From: Prevotellaceae bacterium
Lineage (GTDB): Bacteria; Bacteroidota; Bacteroidia; Bacteroidales; UBA932
Length of the DNA stretch: 9,396 nucleotides
Assembly (NCBI GenBank): GCA_031258915.1
Contig: JAIRMD010000139.1
Span: 1 to 9,396 of the forward strand
Reading direction: 5' to 3'
Each line of letters starts with the position of its first letter. The stretch's first letter is position 1. Under the pieces are notes generated by a model. That model worked only from the letters and a program-made list of their open reading frames with translations. It had not been told where the DNA came from and did no database searches. Shown here one piece after another: positions 1 through 6,037 of the stretch. The position numbers and the translations under genes are program-made.

Positions 1-8
1 CTGAAAAA

Positions 9-40
9 TTTGGTTTAATATTTTTTTCTACATAAATTTG
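9..40 (+). promoter_or_regulatory. Bacteroidetes-type promoter of the glycogen cluster
   Basis: A TTTG at 9-12 (-33 element) lies 20 bp upstream of TAAATTTG at 33-40, an exact match to the Bacteroidetes -7 consensus TAnnTTTG. The spacing fits that promoter class. Transcription would start near 46-48, giving a leader of about 120 nt before the ATG at 170. No Shine-Dalgarno sequence is seen; the leader is A/T-rich, as is usual in this phylum. The match comes from sequence only, and AT-rich DNA can produce it by chance. Confidence 0.6.
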
Positions 41-169
41 TCAGGCTAATTATGTTCAACAGCAACGGCTTGTTTTTTTATTAACAGCAGTTTGAAAAAA
101 TTATAAACAAAAAGAGTAAGCGCCTAAAGTACAAATATTTACCTAACCCAATAGCTATACGATTTTGCT

Positions 170-2143
170 ATGTCTTACCTGAAATTCAATAAAGAAAAAT
201 TAGTCAACTTGGAGTATGCGCTGCACCGCGAAATGCTGTGCACCAACCGCGCCGGCAGCTACCTGAGCACTACCATCGTGTGCTGCAACACGCGCAAGTA
301 CCACGGCTTGCTGGTCTGCCCGGTTGATGAATTCGAGGGCGAGCGCCACGTGCTGCTCTCCTCCCTCGACGAATCAATTATCCAGCACGACAAAGCGTTC
401 AACTTTGGCATACATCGCTACGCGGGTGGCCTGTACGAGCCGCGCGGCCACAAGTATATTGTGGACTTCAAGTACGACCCTACGCCTACCATCGAGTACA
501 GGGTAGGCGGGGTTCACCTGCGCAAAGAGCTGCTCATGGTGCACAACGAAGACCAAGCGATGGTGCGCTACACCTTGCTGGACGCGCACTCCGATACCAA
601 GCTGCGGCTGAAGCCCTACCTCGCATTTCGCAACGCGCACGCGCTGTGCCACGCCAACGTACACGCCGATGTGATGCACAAGGCAGCGCCAAACGGCATT
701 GCAAGCAAGCTCTACCTCGGATTTCCAACCCTGTACATGCAGCTCAGCAAAAAGGCAGAATTTGTAGCCGTCCCCGACTGGTATAACAACGTGGAGTACA
801 TCGAAGAGGCAAAGCGGGGCTACGAGGCGCACGAAGATTTATTTGTGCCCGGATACTTTGAGCTGTCCATACGCAAGGGCGAAAGCATTATATTTTCGGC
901 GGCGCTCAAAGAAGTAGCGCCAGCGGGTATAGGCAGAAAATTCGATGCCGAAATCGCCAAGCGACCCGAAAAAATTTCGTTCAAGGGCTGCCTCAAAAAT
1001 GCCGCCGACCAGTTCATCGTGCGGCGCGGAAAAAGTACGGAGGTGGTGGGCGGCTACCCGTGGTTCGGGCGGTGGGGGCGCGATACGTTTATTGCCCTGC
1101 CCGGCATTACCCTTGCCGCCATCAGCTCTACCGGCAGCGACGCAAAGGAAAAAATTAAGAACTGCAAGGATGTGCTCGACACCATGAGCGGCGAGCTCAA
1201 AGGGGGGCTTTTCCCAAACATCGGGAAAGGCGAAAACGCCGCATTCAACTCCGTCGATGCGCCGCTTTGGTACTTCTGGACTATCCAGCAGTACGAGGCA
1301 TTTATAGGCGACAGAGAGGGCGTGTGGAAAGCCTACGGCAAGAACATGAAGGCCATACTGGAGGCGTTCCGCCACGGCACGGGCAACGCCCTCATGCACG
1401 AAAACGGGCTAATCTGGGCCGAAGAGCCCTTCAAAGCGCTCACGTGGATGGATGCCATTGTGGACGGGCAGCCCGTTACCCCGAGATCGGGCTATCAGGT
1501 GGAAATAAACGCCCTTTGGTACAACGCCATCTGCTATACGCTGGAGCTGGCGCGGGAGTTTAAGGATACGAGGTTTGTGGCGGCATGGAAAGATTTGCCC
1601 GCGCTAATCCGCAGCTCCTACGAGCCTGTATTTTGGTGCAAAGAGCGGCGCCACCTGGCCGACTACGTAGACGCAAAAGGGCAAAATATTTTTACCCGCC
1701 CTAACCAGATTTTTGCCACCTCGCTCAAGCATTCGCCCATATCGGAGAACAAGCGCCGTAGCGTGCTGGATGCTGTGGAGCGCGAGCTGCTCACGCCAAA
1801 AGGGCTGCGCACGCTGGCGCCAAAAAATCCGCTCTACAAGGGGCGGTATGAGGGCGACCAGCCCACGCGCGACGCAGCGTACCATCAGGGTACGGTGTGG
1901 CCATGGCTCATCGGGCACTACATTGAGGGAAACTTCAAGCTGCACGGAAAAGCGTTTACTCCAAAAGCAAAGTGGATACTGGAGCAGTTCGAGGAGGATA
2001 TGAACGTGTACGGCATTTGCTCAGTTGCCGAAGTATACGACGGCGACCCGCCCCACAACCCAAACGGCTGCATCTCGCAGGCGTGGAGCGTAGGGGAGGT
2101 GCTCAGGGCAACCAGACTGGTTGAAGAGCAGGAGAGGAGTTAA
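170..2143 (+). CDS. Glycogen debranching enzyme (GH133-type amylo-alpha-1,6-glucosidase)
   Basis: 657 aa, full length for the bacterial glycogen debranching family. It removes alpha-1,6 branch stubs from glycogen in the cytoplasm; there is no signal peptide or membrane segment. The N-terminal part (about 1-260) resembles the beta-rich GDE N-terminal domain, with CNTRKYHGLL at 39-48 and EPRGHKY at 90-96. The C-terminal part (about 270-650) is the (alpha/alpha)6 catalytic barrel: GRWGRDTFIALPG at 300-312, TWMDA ... GQPVTPR ... GYQVEINALW at 425-450, and YHQGTVWPWLIG at 571-582. The catalytic acids probably lie in these motifs (candidates Asp428 and Glu446), but I cannot assign them with certainty. 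The ATG at 170 gives the MSYLKF start typical of Bacteroidetes homologues. It is first in a cluster with a glycogen synthase-like gene (137 bp downstream) and a GH57 gene. The family call is secure; substrate preference is inferred. Confidence 0.93.
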   Translation: MSYLKFNKEKLVNLEYALHREMLCTNRAGSYLSTTIVCCNTRKYHGLLVCPVDEFEGERHVLLSSLDESIIQHDKAFNFGIHRYAGGLYEPRGHKYIVDFKYDPTPTIEYRVGGVHLRKELLMVHNEDQAMVRYTLLDAHSDTKLRLKPYLAFRNAHALCHANVHADVMHKAAPNGIASKLYLGFPTLYMQLSKKAEFVAVPDWYNNVEYIEEAKRGYEAHEDLFVPGYFELSIRKGESIIFSAALKEVAPAGIGRKFDAEIAKRPEKISFKGCLKNAADQFIVRRGKSTEVVGGYPWFGRWGRDTFIALPGITLAAISSTGSDAKEKIKNCKDVLDTMSGELKGGLFPNIGKGENAAFNSVDAPLWYFWTIQQYEAFIGDREGVWKAYGKNMKAILEAFRHGTGNALMHENGLIWAEEPFKALTWMDAIVDGQPVTPRSGYQVEINALWYNAICYTLELAREFKDTRFVAAWKDLPALIRSSYEPVFWCKERRHLADYVDAKGQNIFTRPNQIFATSLKHSPISENKRRSVLDAVERELLTPKGLRTLAPKNPLYKGRYEGDQPTRDAAYHQGTVWPWLIGHYIEGNFKLHGKAFTPKAKWILEQFEEDMNVYGICSVAEVYDGDPPHNPNGCISQAWSVGEVLRATRLVEEQERS

Positions 2144-2170
2144 GAACGAAGCGCTGAGAGCGTTTCGTCC
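2144..2170 (+). promoter_or_regulatory. Strong hairpin immediately after the debranching-enzyme stop codon
   Basis: Bases 2146-2155 pair with 2159-2168 to give a 10-bp stem (nine Watson-Crick pairs and one G-U) around a 3-nt GAG loop. Beyond one A/C mismatch, G2144 can also pair with C2170. No T-tract follows, so this is not a classic intrinsic terminator. It starts directly after the TAA at 2141-2143. A role as mRNA 3'-end protection or a processing site between the first two cistrons is inference. Confidence 0.55.
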
Positions 2171-2192
2171 GGAAAGAGCATGGTTTCCATAA

Positions 2193-2214
2193 CCGCAGGC
2201 CCTGCAACCTGCGG
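2193..2214 (+). promoter_or_regulatory. Second intercistronic hairpin
   Basis: CCGCAGG at 2193-2199 and CCTGCGG at 2208-2214 form a perfect 7-bp GC-rich stem with an 8-nt loop. An A-rich, not T-rich, stretch follows. A weaker AAGC/GCTT hairpin (about 2223-2234) with a T-run (2235-2242, interrupted by one A) comes next. Together they could give partial termination or RNA processing before the synthase gene. Confidence 0.45.
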
Positions 2215-2280
2215 AAAAAGAAAAAGCCTACGCTTATTTTTTACGTAAATAACTCAGCAGTAAATATATGTATATATAAA

Positions 2281-3588
2281 ATGAAAGTACTAATGTTTGG
2301 GTGGGAGTTTCCACCCCACGTTGCGGGTGGGCTGGCAACGGCGTGCTACGGCCTCACCAAGGGCCTGGCGAAGCACAACGTTGACATGATTTTTGTCGTC
2401 CCCAAAGCTTACGGCGACGAGGACGGGCGTAACGTCCGCGTGCTGGGTGCCGAAGACGTTACGCTTGAGGGTAGCGTGAGCGAGGTAGCAGCGCTGTGGA
2501 AGCATATGGTATACTTTGAGGCGCACTCGCACCTGCTCCCTTACCTCGCGCCGGAGGAGTTTGAGAGCATCACCTCAGCAATGACGCGCGACGGCACCAT
2601 CACGCACACCTCGCACTTTGCCCGCCGGTTTAAGTTTGCAGGCGGCTACGGAAAAAACCTGCTGAACGAGGTAACGCAGTACGCCCTGCTGGCGCATACC
2701 ATTGCGCGGCAAAACGAGTTTGACGTTATTCATGCGCACGACTGGCTCACCTACCTCGCCGGCATTGCGGCAAAAAAGGCTTCGGGCAAGCCGCTGGTGA
2801 TACACGTGCACGCCACAGAGTTTGACCGTAGCGGCGAAAACGTAAACCAGATGGTGTACGACATCGAGCGCAGAGGAATGGCAGAAGCCGATATGGTCAT
2901 CACGGTGAGCAACCTCACGCGCAACATCGTTGTTTCGCGCTACGGCATCGACCCCGCAAAGGTGCAGACCGTGCACAACGCGGTGGACTTCAACACATCG
3001 AGCTTTGACGACGTGCAGCGCGGAACGGACGAAAAAATAGTAACGTTCCTTGGGCGCATTACCTACCAGAAAGGCCCCGACTACTTTGTGGAGGCAGCCA
3101 ACAAGGTGCTCAAGCGTTACTCCAACGTGCGCTTTGTGATGGCGGGTAGCGGCGACATGCTCCACCGGATGATTCGGCATGTGGCAAAGCTTGGCATTGC
3201 CGATAAGTTCAACTTTACGGGCTTCCTGCGCGGCGACGACGTGCCGCACCTCTTTGCCCTGAGCGATGTGTACGTAATGCCTTCGGTGAGCGAACCCTTT
3301 GGAATATCGCCGCTGGAGGCCATGAGGACGCACGTGCCGACCATCATCTCCAAGCAGTCCGGAGTAGCGGAGGTGTTGAGGCACACCATAAAAGTGGACT
3401 TCTGGGACGTGGACGCAATGGCCGATGCGATATACGGAATATTACAGTATCCGGCGCTCACCAAAATGTTCATCCGCCTTGGCGATAGAGAGGTGGAGTC
3501 TCTGAAGTGGGATAACGCCGCCCTGAAGGTAAAGCAAGCGTACGAAAAAGTGACGGCAAAAAACGGCAAAATCATAGCAAAATCATAG
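2281..3588 (+). CDS. Glycogen synthase-like glycosyltransferase (GT4/GT5 type, GT-B fold)
   Basis: 435 aa, cytoplasmic. The family transfers glucose from a nucleotide sugar to a growing alpha-1,4-glucan. The N-terminal domain begins MKVLMFGWEFPPHVAGGL, with the glycine-rich loop at 14-18 that contacts the donor phosphates in starch and glycogen synthases. HAHDW at 151-155 is the synthase motif, and GR...YQKG at 258-265 supplies the donor-binding Arg259 and Lys264. EPFGISPLE at 338-346 is the E-X7-E retaining-glycosyltransferase motif (Glu338, Glu346). The N-terminus looks like GT5, while the short length is closer to GT4; whether ADP- or UDP-glucose is used cannot be read here. It lies between debranching and GH57 genes, which supports a glycogen role. 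The last residues and the TAG stop are encoded by an 11-bp tandem repeat. Confidence 0.9.
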   Translation: MKVLMFGWEFPPHVAGGLATACYGLTKGLAKHNVDMIFVVPKAYGDEDGRNVRVLGAEDVTLEGSVSEVAALWKHMVYFEAHSHLLPYLAPEEFESITSAMTRDGTITHTSHFARRFKFAGGYGKNLLNEVTQYALLAHTIARQNEFDVIHAHDWLTYLAGIAAKKASGKPLVIHVHATEFDRSGENVNQMVYDIERRGMAEADMVITVSNLTRNIVVSRYGIDPAKVQTVHNAVDFNTSSFDDVQRGTDEKIVTFLGRITYQKGPDYFVEAANKVLKRYSNVRFVMAGSGDMLHRMIRHVAKLGIADKFNFTGFLRGDDVPHLFALSDVYVMPSVSEPFGISPLEAMRTHVPTIISKQSGVAEVLRHTIKVDFWDVDAMADAIYGILQYPALTKMFIRLGDREVESLKWDNAALKVKQAYEKVTAKNGKIIAKS

Positions 3589-3621
3589 CAAAACCATAGC
3601 AAAACCATAGCAACAGCCATA
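3566..3621 (+). repeat. 11-bp tandem repeat across the stop codon of the glycosyltransferase
   Basis: Four tandem 11-bp units: GCAAAATCATA at 3566-3576 and 3577-3587, then GCAAAACCATA at 3588-3598 and 3599-3609. A degenerate 12-bp fifth copy follows at 3610-3621. The gene's TAG stop (3586-3588) is formed at the junction of units two and three. Because 11 is not a multiple of three, gain or loss of a unit would change the reading frame and the C-terminus. Confidence 0.9.
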
Positions 3622-3675
3622 CCATACCAAAAATCTTACATATTCTGATGTCAAACATACATACGTATAACGCAA

Positions 3676-5418
3676 ATGAAAAAAACTATTTGTCTTTACT
3701 TTCAAGTTCACCAACCTTTTCGGTTGAGAAGGTATCGGTTCTTCGACATAGGCAAAAATCACAGCTACTATGACGAATTTTCTAATCGCTCCATCATGCG
3801 CAAAGTAGCCGAGCGGTGCTACCTGCCGGCCAACAAGCTAATACTGGAGCTGATCAAGTCGTACGGAAAGCTTTTCAGGATTAGCTACTCCATTTCGGGA
3901 ATGGCGCTGGAGCAGTTTGAGCTTTACGCCCCCGATGTGCTGGAAAGCTTCAAGGCGCTGGCCAAAACGGGATGCGTGGAGTTTTTGGGCGAGACATGCT
4001 CGCACTCGCTCGCCTCTGTGCTGGACGACCCCAAGGAATTTGAGCGGCAGGTGAGGATGCACGGCGACCTGATAGAAAAATATTTCGGGCAGCGCCCTAC
4101 GGTATTCCGCAACACCGAGCTCGTTTACTCCGACGCCATCGGAGAAAAAGTTGCCGAAATGGGATTTACCGCAATGCTTACGGAAGGCGCCAAGCACGTG
4201 CTGGGGTGGAAAAGCCCGAACTACATTTACGCAAACGCAAGCAACCCCAAGCTCAAGGTGCTGCTGCGAAACTTCAGGCTGAGCGACGACATTGCATTCC
4301 GCTTCTCCGACCAATCGTGGAGCGAGTGGCCGCTTACCGCCGACAAGTACGTGAGCTGGATTGATGCAATAGGTGAGAAGGAAGAGATAGTAAATCTTTT
4401 TATGGATTATGAAACTTTAGGAGAACATCAATGGGCGATGTCGGGGATATTTGAATTTTTCCGATATTTGCCGAAAAAAATTTTATCGCAAACCAGCTTC
4501 GAATTTTTGACACCCTCGCAGGTTGTAAAAAAGCACCAACCCGTTGCCCCCATTAAGGTAGAGCATCCTATATCGTGGGCAGATGAAGAGCGCGATCTGA
4601 CGGCGTGGCTCGGCAACGAGCTGCAAAACGAGGCCTTCTCAAAAATTTATGCGCTGGGTGAAGAAGTAACAAAGCAGGGCAGCGAGAATATCTTAAATGA
4701 ATGGCGGATGCTACAGTGCAGCGACCATTTTTACTATATGTCAACCAAATGGTTTAGCGATGGCGACGTGCACAAGTATTTCAACCCTTACGACTCGCCG
4801 TACGATGCGTTTATTAACTACATGAACGTGCTGAGCGATTTTGGAATCAGGCTGAAAAATATGGCAAAGGAAGGTAGTGCTGCTGCACCTTCTTTAAGCG
4901 TAAACAGTAAAGCAGCAGCAGAAAACAAACAATCAATCATGGCAAAAACACAAACCGCTGCAAAGCCGGCAGCAAAAAAAGCAACGCCCGCTAAGAAGGT
5001 GGTACCTGCTAAAAAGGCTGCACCCGCTAAAGCCGCACCCGCTAAGAAGGCTGCACCCGCTAAGGCTGCACCTGCTAAGAAAGCAGCACCCGCTAAGGTT
5101 ACGCCTGCTAAGAAGGTTGCACCCGCTAAAGTTACGCCCGCTAAGGCTACGCCCGCTAAGGCTACGCCTGCTAAGAAGGCTGCACCCGCTAAGGCTGCAC
5201 CTGCTAAGAAGGCTGCACCCGCTAAGAAGGCTGCACCCGCTAAGGCTGCACCTGCTAAGAAGGCTGCACCCGCTAAGGCTGCACCTGCTAAGAAGGCTGC
5301 ACCTGCTAAAGCTGCCCCTGCAAAGAAGGCTGCCCCTGCAAAAAAGGCTGCCCCTGCAAAAAAGCCTGCGGCAAAAGCAAAGCCAACTCCGGCAACCTCT
5401 ATTTTCCCTATGTTTTAA
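3676..5418 (+). CDS. GH57 alpha-glucan-active enzyme with a histone H1-like Lys/Ala/Pro tail
   Basis: 580 aa, no signal peptide, so probably cytoplasmic. Residues 1-400 form a GH57 catalytic domain with all five family motifs: HQP at 12-14; VEFLGETCSHS at 101-111; FRNTEL at 144-149, with Glu148 as predicted nucleophile; MDYETLGEHQW at 243-253, with Asp244 as predicted acid/base; and AWLGNELQ at 310-317. GH57 includes alpha-amylases, 4-alpha-glucanotransferases and branching enzymes; the motifs alone do not settle which. After a linker (about 398-421) comes a tail of about 160 residues built from roughly 23 units of KKAAPA or KAAPA, with no acidic residue from Met422 onwards, ending SIFPMF. 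Such tails resemble histone H1-like and AlgP-type nucleic acid-binding proteins. Met422 (ATG at 4939) could be a second start. It is the third gene of the cluster, 87 bp after the synthase. The catalytic call is strong; the role of the tail is unknown. Confidence 0.9.
   Translation: MKKTICLYFQVHQPFRLRRYRFFDIGKNHSYYDEFSNRSIMRKVAERCYLPANKLILELIKSYGKLFRISYSISGMALEQFELYAPDVLESFKALAKTGCVEFLGETCSHSLASVLDDPKEFERQVRMHGDLIEKYFGQRPTVFRNTELVYSDAIGEKVAEMGFTAMLTEGAKHVLGWKSPNYIYANASNPKLKVLLRNFRLSDDIAFRFSDQSWSEWPLTADKYVSWIDAIGEKEEIVNLFMDYETLGEHQWAMSGIFEFFRYLPKKILSQTSFEFLTPSQVVKKHQPVAPIKVEHPISWADEERDLTAWLGNELQNEAFSKIYALGEEVTKQGSENILNEWRMLQCSDHFYYMSTKWFSDGDVHKYFNPYDSPYDAFINYMNVLSDFGIRLKNMAKEGSAAAPSLSVNSKAAAENKQSIMAKTQTAAKPAAKKATPAKKVVPAKKAAPAKAAPAKKAAPAKAAPAKKAAPAKVTPAKKVAPAKVTPAKATPAKATPAKKAAPAKAAPAKKAAPAKKAAPAKAAPAKKAAPAKAAPAKKAAPAKAAPAKKAAPAKKAAPAKKPAAKAKPTPATSIFPMF
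4975..5358 (+). repeat. In-frame repeat array encoding the Lys/Ala/Pro tail (33-bp higher-order period)
   Basis: About 23 units of 15 or 18 bp encode KAAPA and KKAAPA. They alternate over much of the array to give a 33-bp (11-residue) higher-order period. The right half contains several units identical or nearly identical at DNA level, including codon choice, while the centre (about 5095-5170) holds diverged KVTPA, KVAPA and KATPA units and the left end KATPA and KVVPA. This points to recent homogenisation by slippage or recombination. All units keep the reading frame. Confidence 0.9.
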
Positions 5419-5437
5419 ATGGCAGGAGAAAATAGTG

Positions 5438-5474
5438 AAAAACCCTGTAGGACTTCGGTACTACAGGGTTTTTT
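5438..5474. terminator. Bidirectional intrinsic terminator with UUCG tetraloop
   Basis: Bases 5438-5450 pair perfectly with 5461-5473 (13 bp). Inside, after one G/A mismatch, AC and GT close a TTCG tetraloop, the extra-stable cUUCGg form. A T-run (5469-5474) follows on the plus strand and an A-run (5438-5442) gives the T-run on the minus strand. It sits 20 bp after the GH57 stop and 2 bp beyond the rlmH stop, so it can end both convergent transcripts. Confidence 0.93.
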
Positions 5475-5475
5475 G

Positions 5476-5946
5476 CTACCTGTGGTGGTATGGTTCGCCT
5501 TTCATGATGGTAAACGCACGGTAGAGCTGCTCAACAAAAAACAGCCGCACCATTTGGTGCGAGAACGTCATGCGCGAAAGCGAAATTGTTCCGCTTGCCC
5601 GCCTGTAAACTTCATCCGAAAACCCATACGGGCCACCGGATACAAAGGTTATCAGCTTGGCGCTGCCCTGCATTTTTTTGCTCAAGAAAAGCGCAAATTC
5701 TTCCGACGAAAATTCTTTGCCGCGCTCGTCAAGCAGCAGCAGCTCGCCCTCTCCTGCCGCCGAGAGGATAAGCTCGCCCTCAAGCCTTTTTTGTTCTTGC
5801 TCGCCCAAGCTTCCGGCATTTTTAGGCTCCGGAATTATCCGCACCTCCGCAGCAGCGTAGCGCGCGAGCCGCTCCACGTACACCGCTATCGCCGCGGGCA
5901 GGTAGCCCTTTTCGGTTTTTCCTACAAATAGCAACGCTATCTTCAT
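5476..5946 (-). CDS. rlmH: 23S rRNA (pseudouridine1915-N3)-methyltransferase RlmH
   Basis: 156 aa, the usual length. RlmH is a SPOUT-class enzyme that uses S-adenosylmethionine to methylate pseudouridine 1915 in helix 69 of 23S rRNA within the 70S ribosome. The family signatures are all present: LDERGKEFSS at 72-81, FVSGGPYGF at 101-109 (part of the knotted SAM site), and LSRMTFSHQMVRL ... EQLYRA at 123-144, ending with the YHH signature at 153-155. The start is ATG (read on the minus strand, 5946-5944) giving MKIALLFVGK. It is convergent with the GH57 gene, sharing a terminator, and divergent from the DUF4783-nadC pair. I could not find a matching promoter of the TAnnTTTG type upstream. Confidence 0.97.
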   Translation of the reverse strand: MKIALLFVGKTEKGYLPAAIAVYVERLARYAAAEVRIIPEPKNAGSLGEQEQKRLEGELILSAAGEGELLLLDERGKEFSSEEFALFLSKKMQGSAKLITFVSGGPYGFSDEVYRRASGTISLSRMTFSHQMVRLFFVEQLYRAFTIMKGEPYHHR

Positions 5947-5949
5947 TTA

Positions 5950-6033
5950 TTATACTTTTACTTCGTAATCTTTTTGCCCCAAGCGGCGCAGATGTCAAAA
6001 AAATAAGCTACCTTTGCAATCGTTATACTTTTA
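5950..6033 (+). repeat. Direct repeat pair in the rlmH / DUF4783 divergent intergenic region
   Basis: TTATACTTTTA occurs at 5950-5960 and again at 6023-6033, and similarity continues loosely into the next few bases (CTTCGTAA versus TTCCGTGA). One copy lies just upstream of rlmH, the other just upstream of the DUF4783 start. They could be paired operator sites or simply a duplicated leader; no function is shown. Confidence 0.5.
6009..6016 (+). promoter_or_regulatory. -7 promoter element of the DUF4783-nadC operon
   Basis: TACCTTTG is an exact TAnnTTTG match, followed by CA as is common in Bacteroidetes. No TTTG lies at the expected -33 distance, so the promoter is only half supported. Transcription would begin near 6022-6025, placing the GTG at 6038 in a very short leader and excluding an upstream TTG at 6014, which falls inside this element. 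Confidence 0.5.
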
Positions 6034-6037
6034 TTCC

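Noticed and set aside
151..171. ATAGC/GCTAT stem enclosing the start codon of the debranching gene
   Set aside because: A 5-bp AT-rich stem with an 11-nt loop is too weak to claim translational control.
839..1399. 186-codon minus-strand open frame within the debranching gene
   Set aside because: It is fully antisense to conserved GDE motifs, with no upstream promoter or protein signature of its own.
2575..3384. 269-codon minus-strand open frame across the glycosyltransferase gene
   Set aside because: It lies entirely opposite a gene with clear GT-B motifs. Its translation is rich in His, Arg and Val, typical of an antisense shadow of GC-biased third positions.
4975..5358. CRISPR-like array
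   Set aside because: The repeats are in-frame coding units without unique spacers and are explained by the Lys/Ala/Pro peptide repeat.
5117..5524. 135-codon open frame of Leu/Arg/Pro repeats in another frame of the tail
   Set aside because: It is the out-of-frame reading of the same DNA repeat; frames without stops are expected in such repeats.
5419..5931. 170-codon plus-strand open frame following the GH57 stop
   Set aside because: It runs through the terminator hairpin and is antisense to rlmH, whose family signatures are unmistakable.
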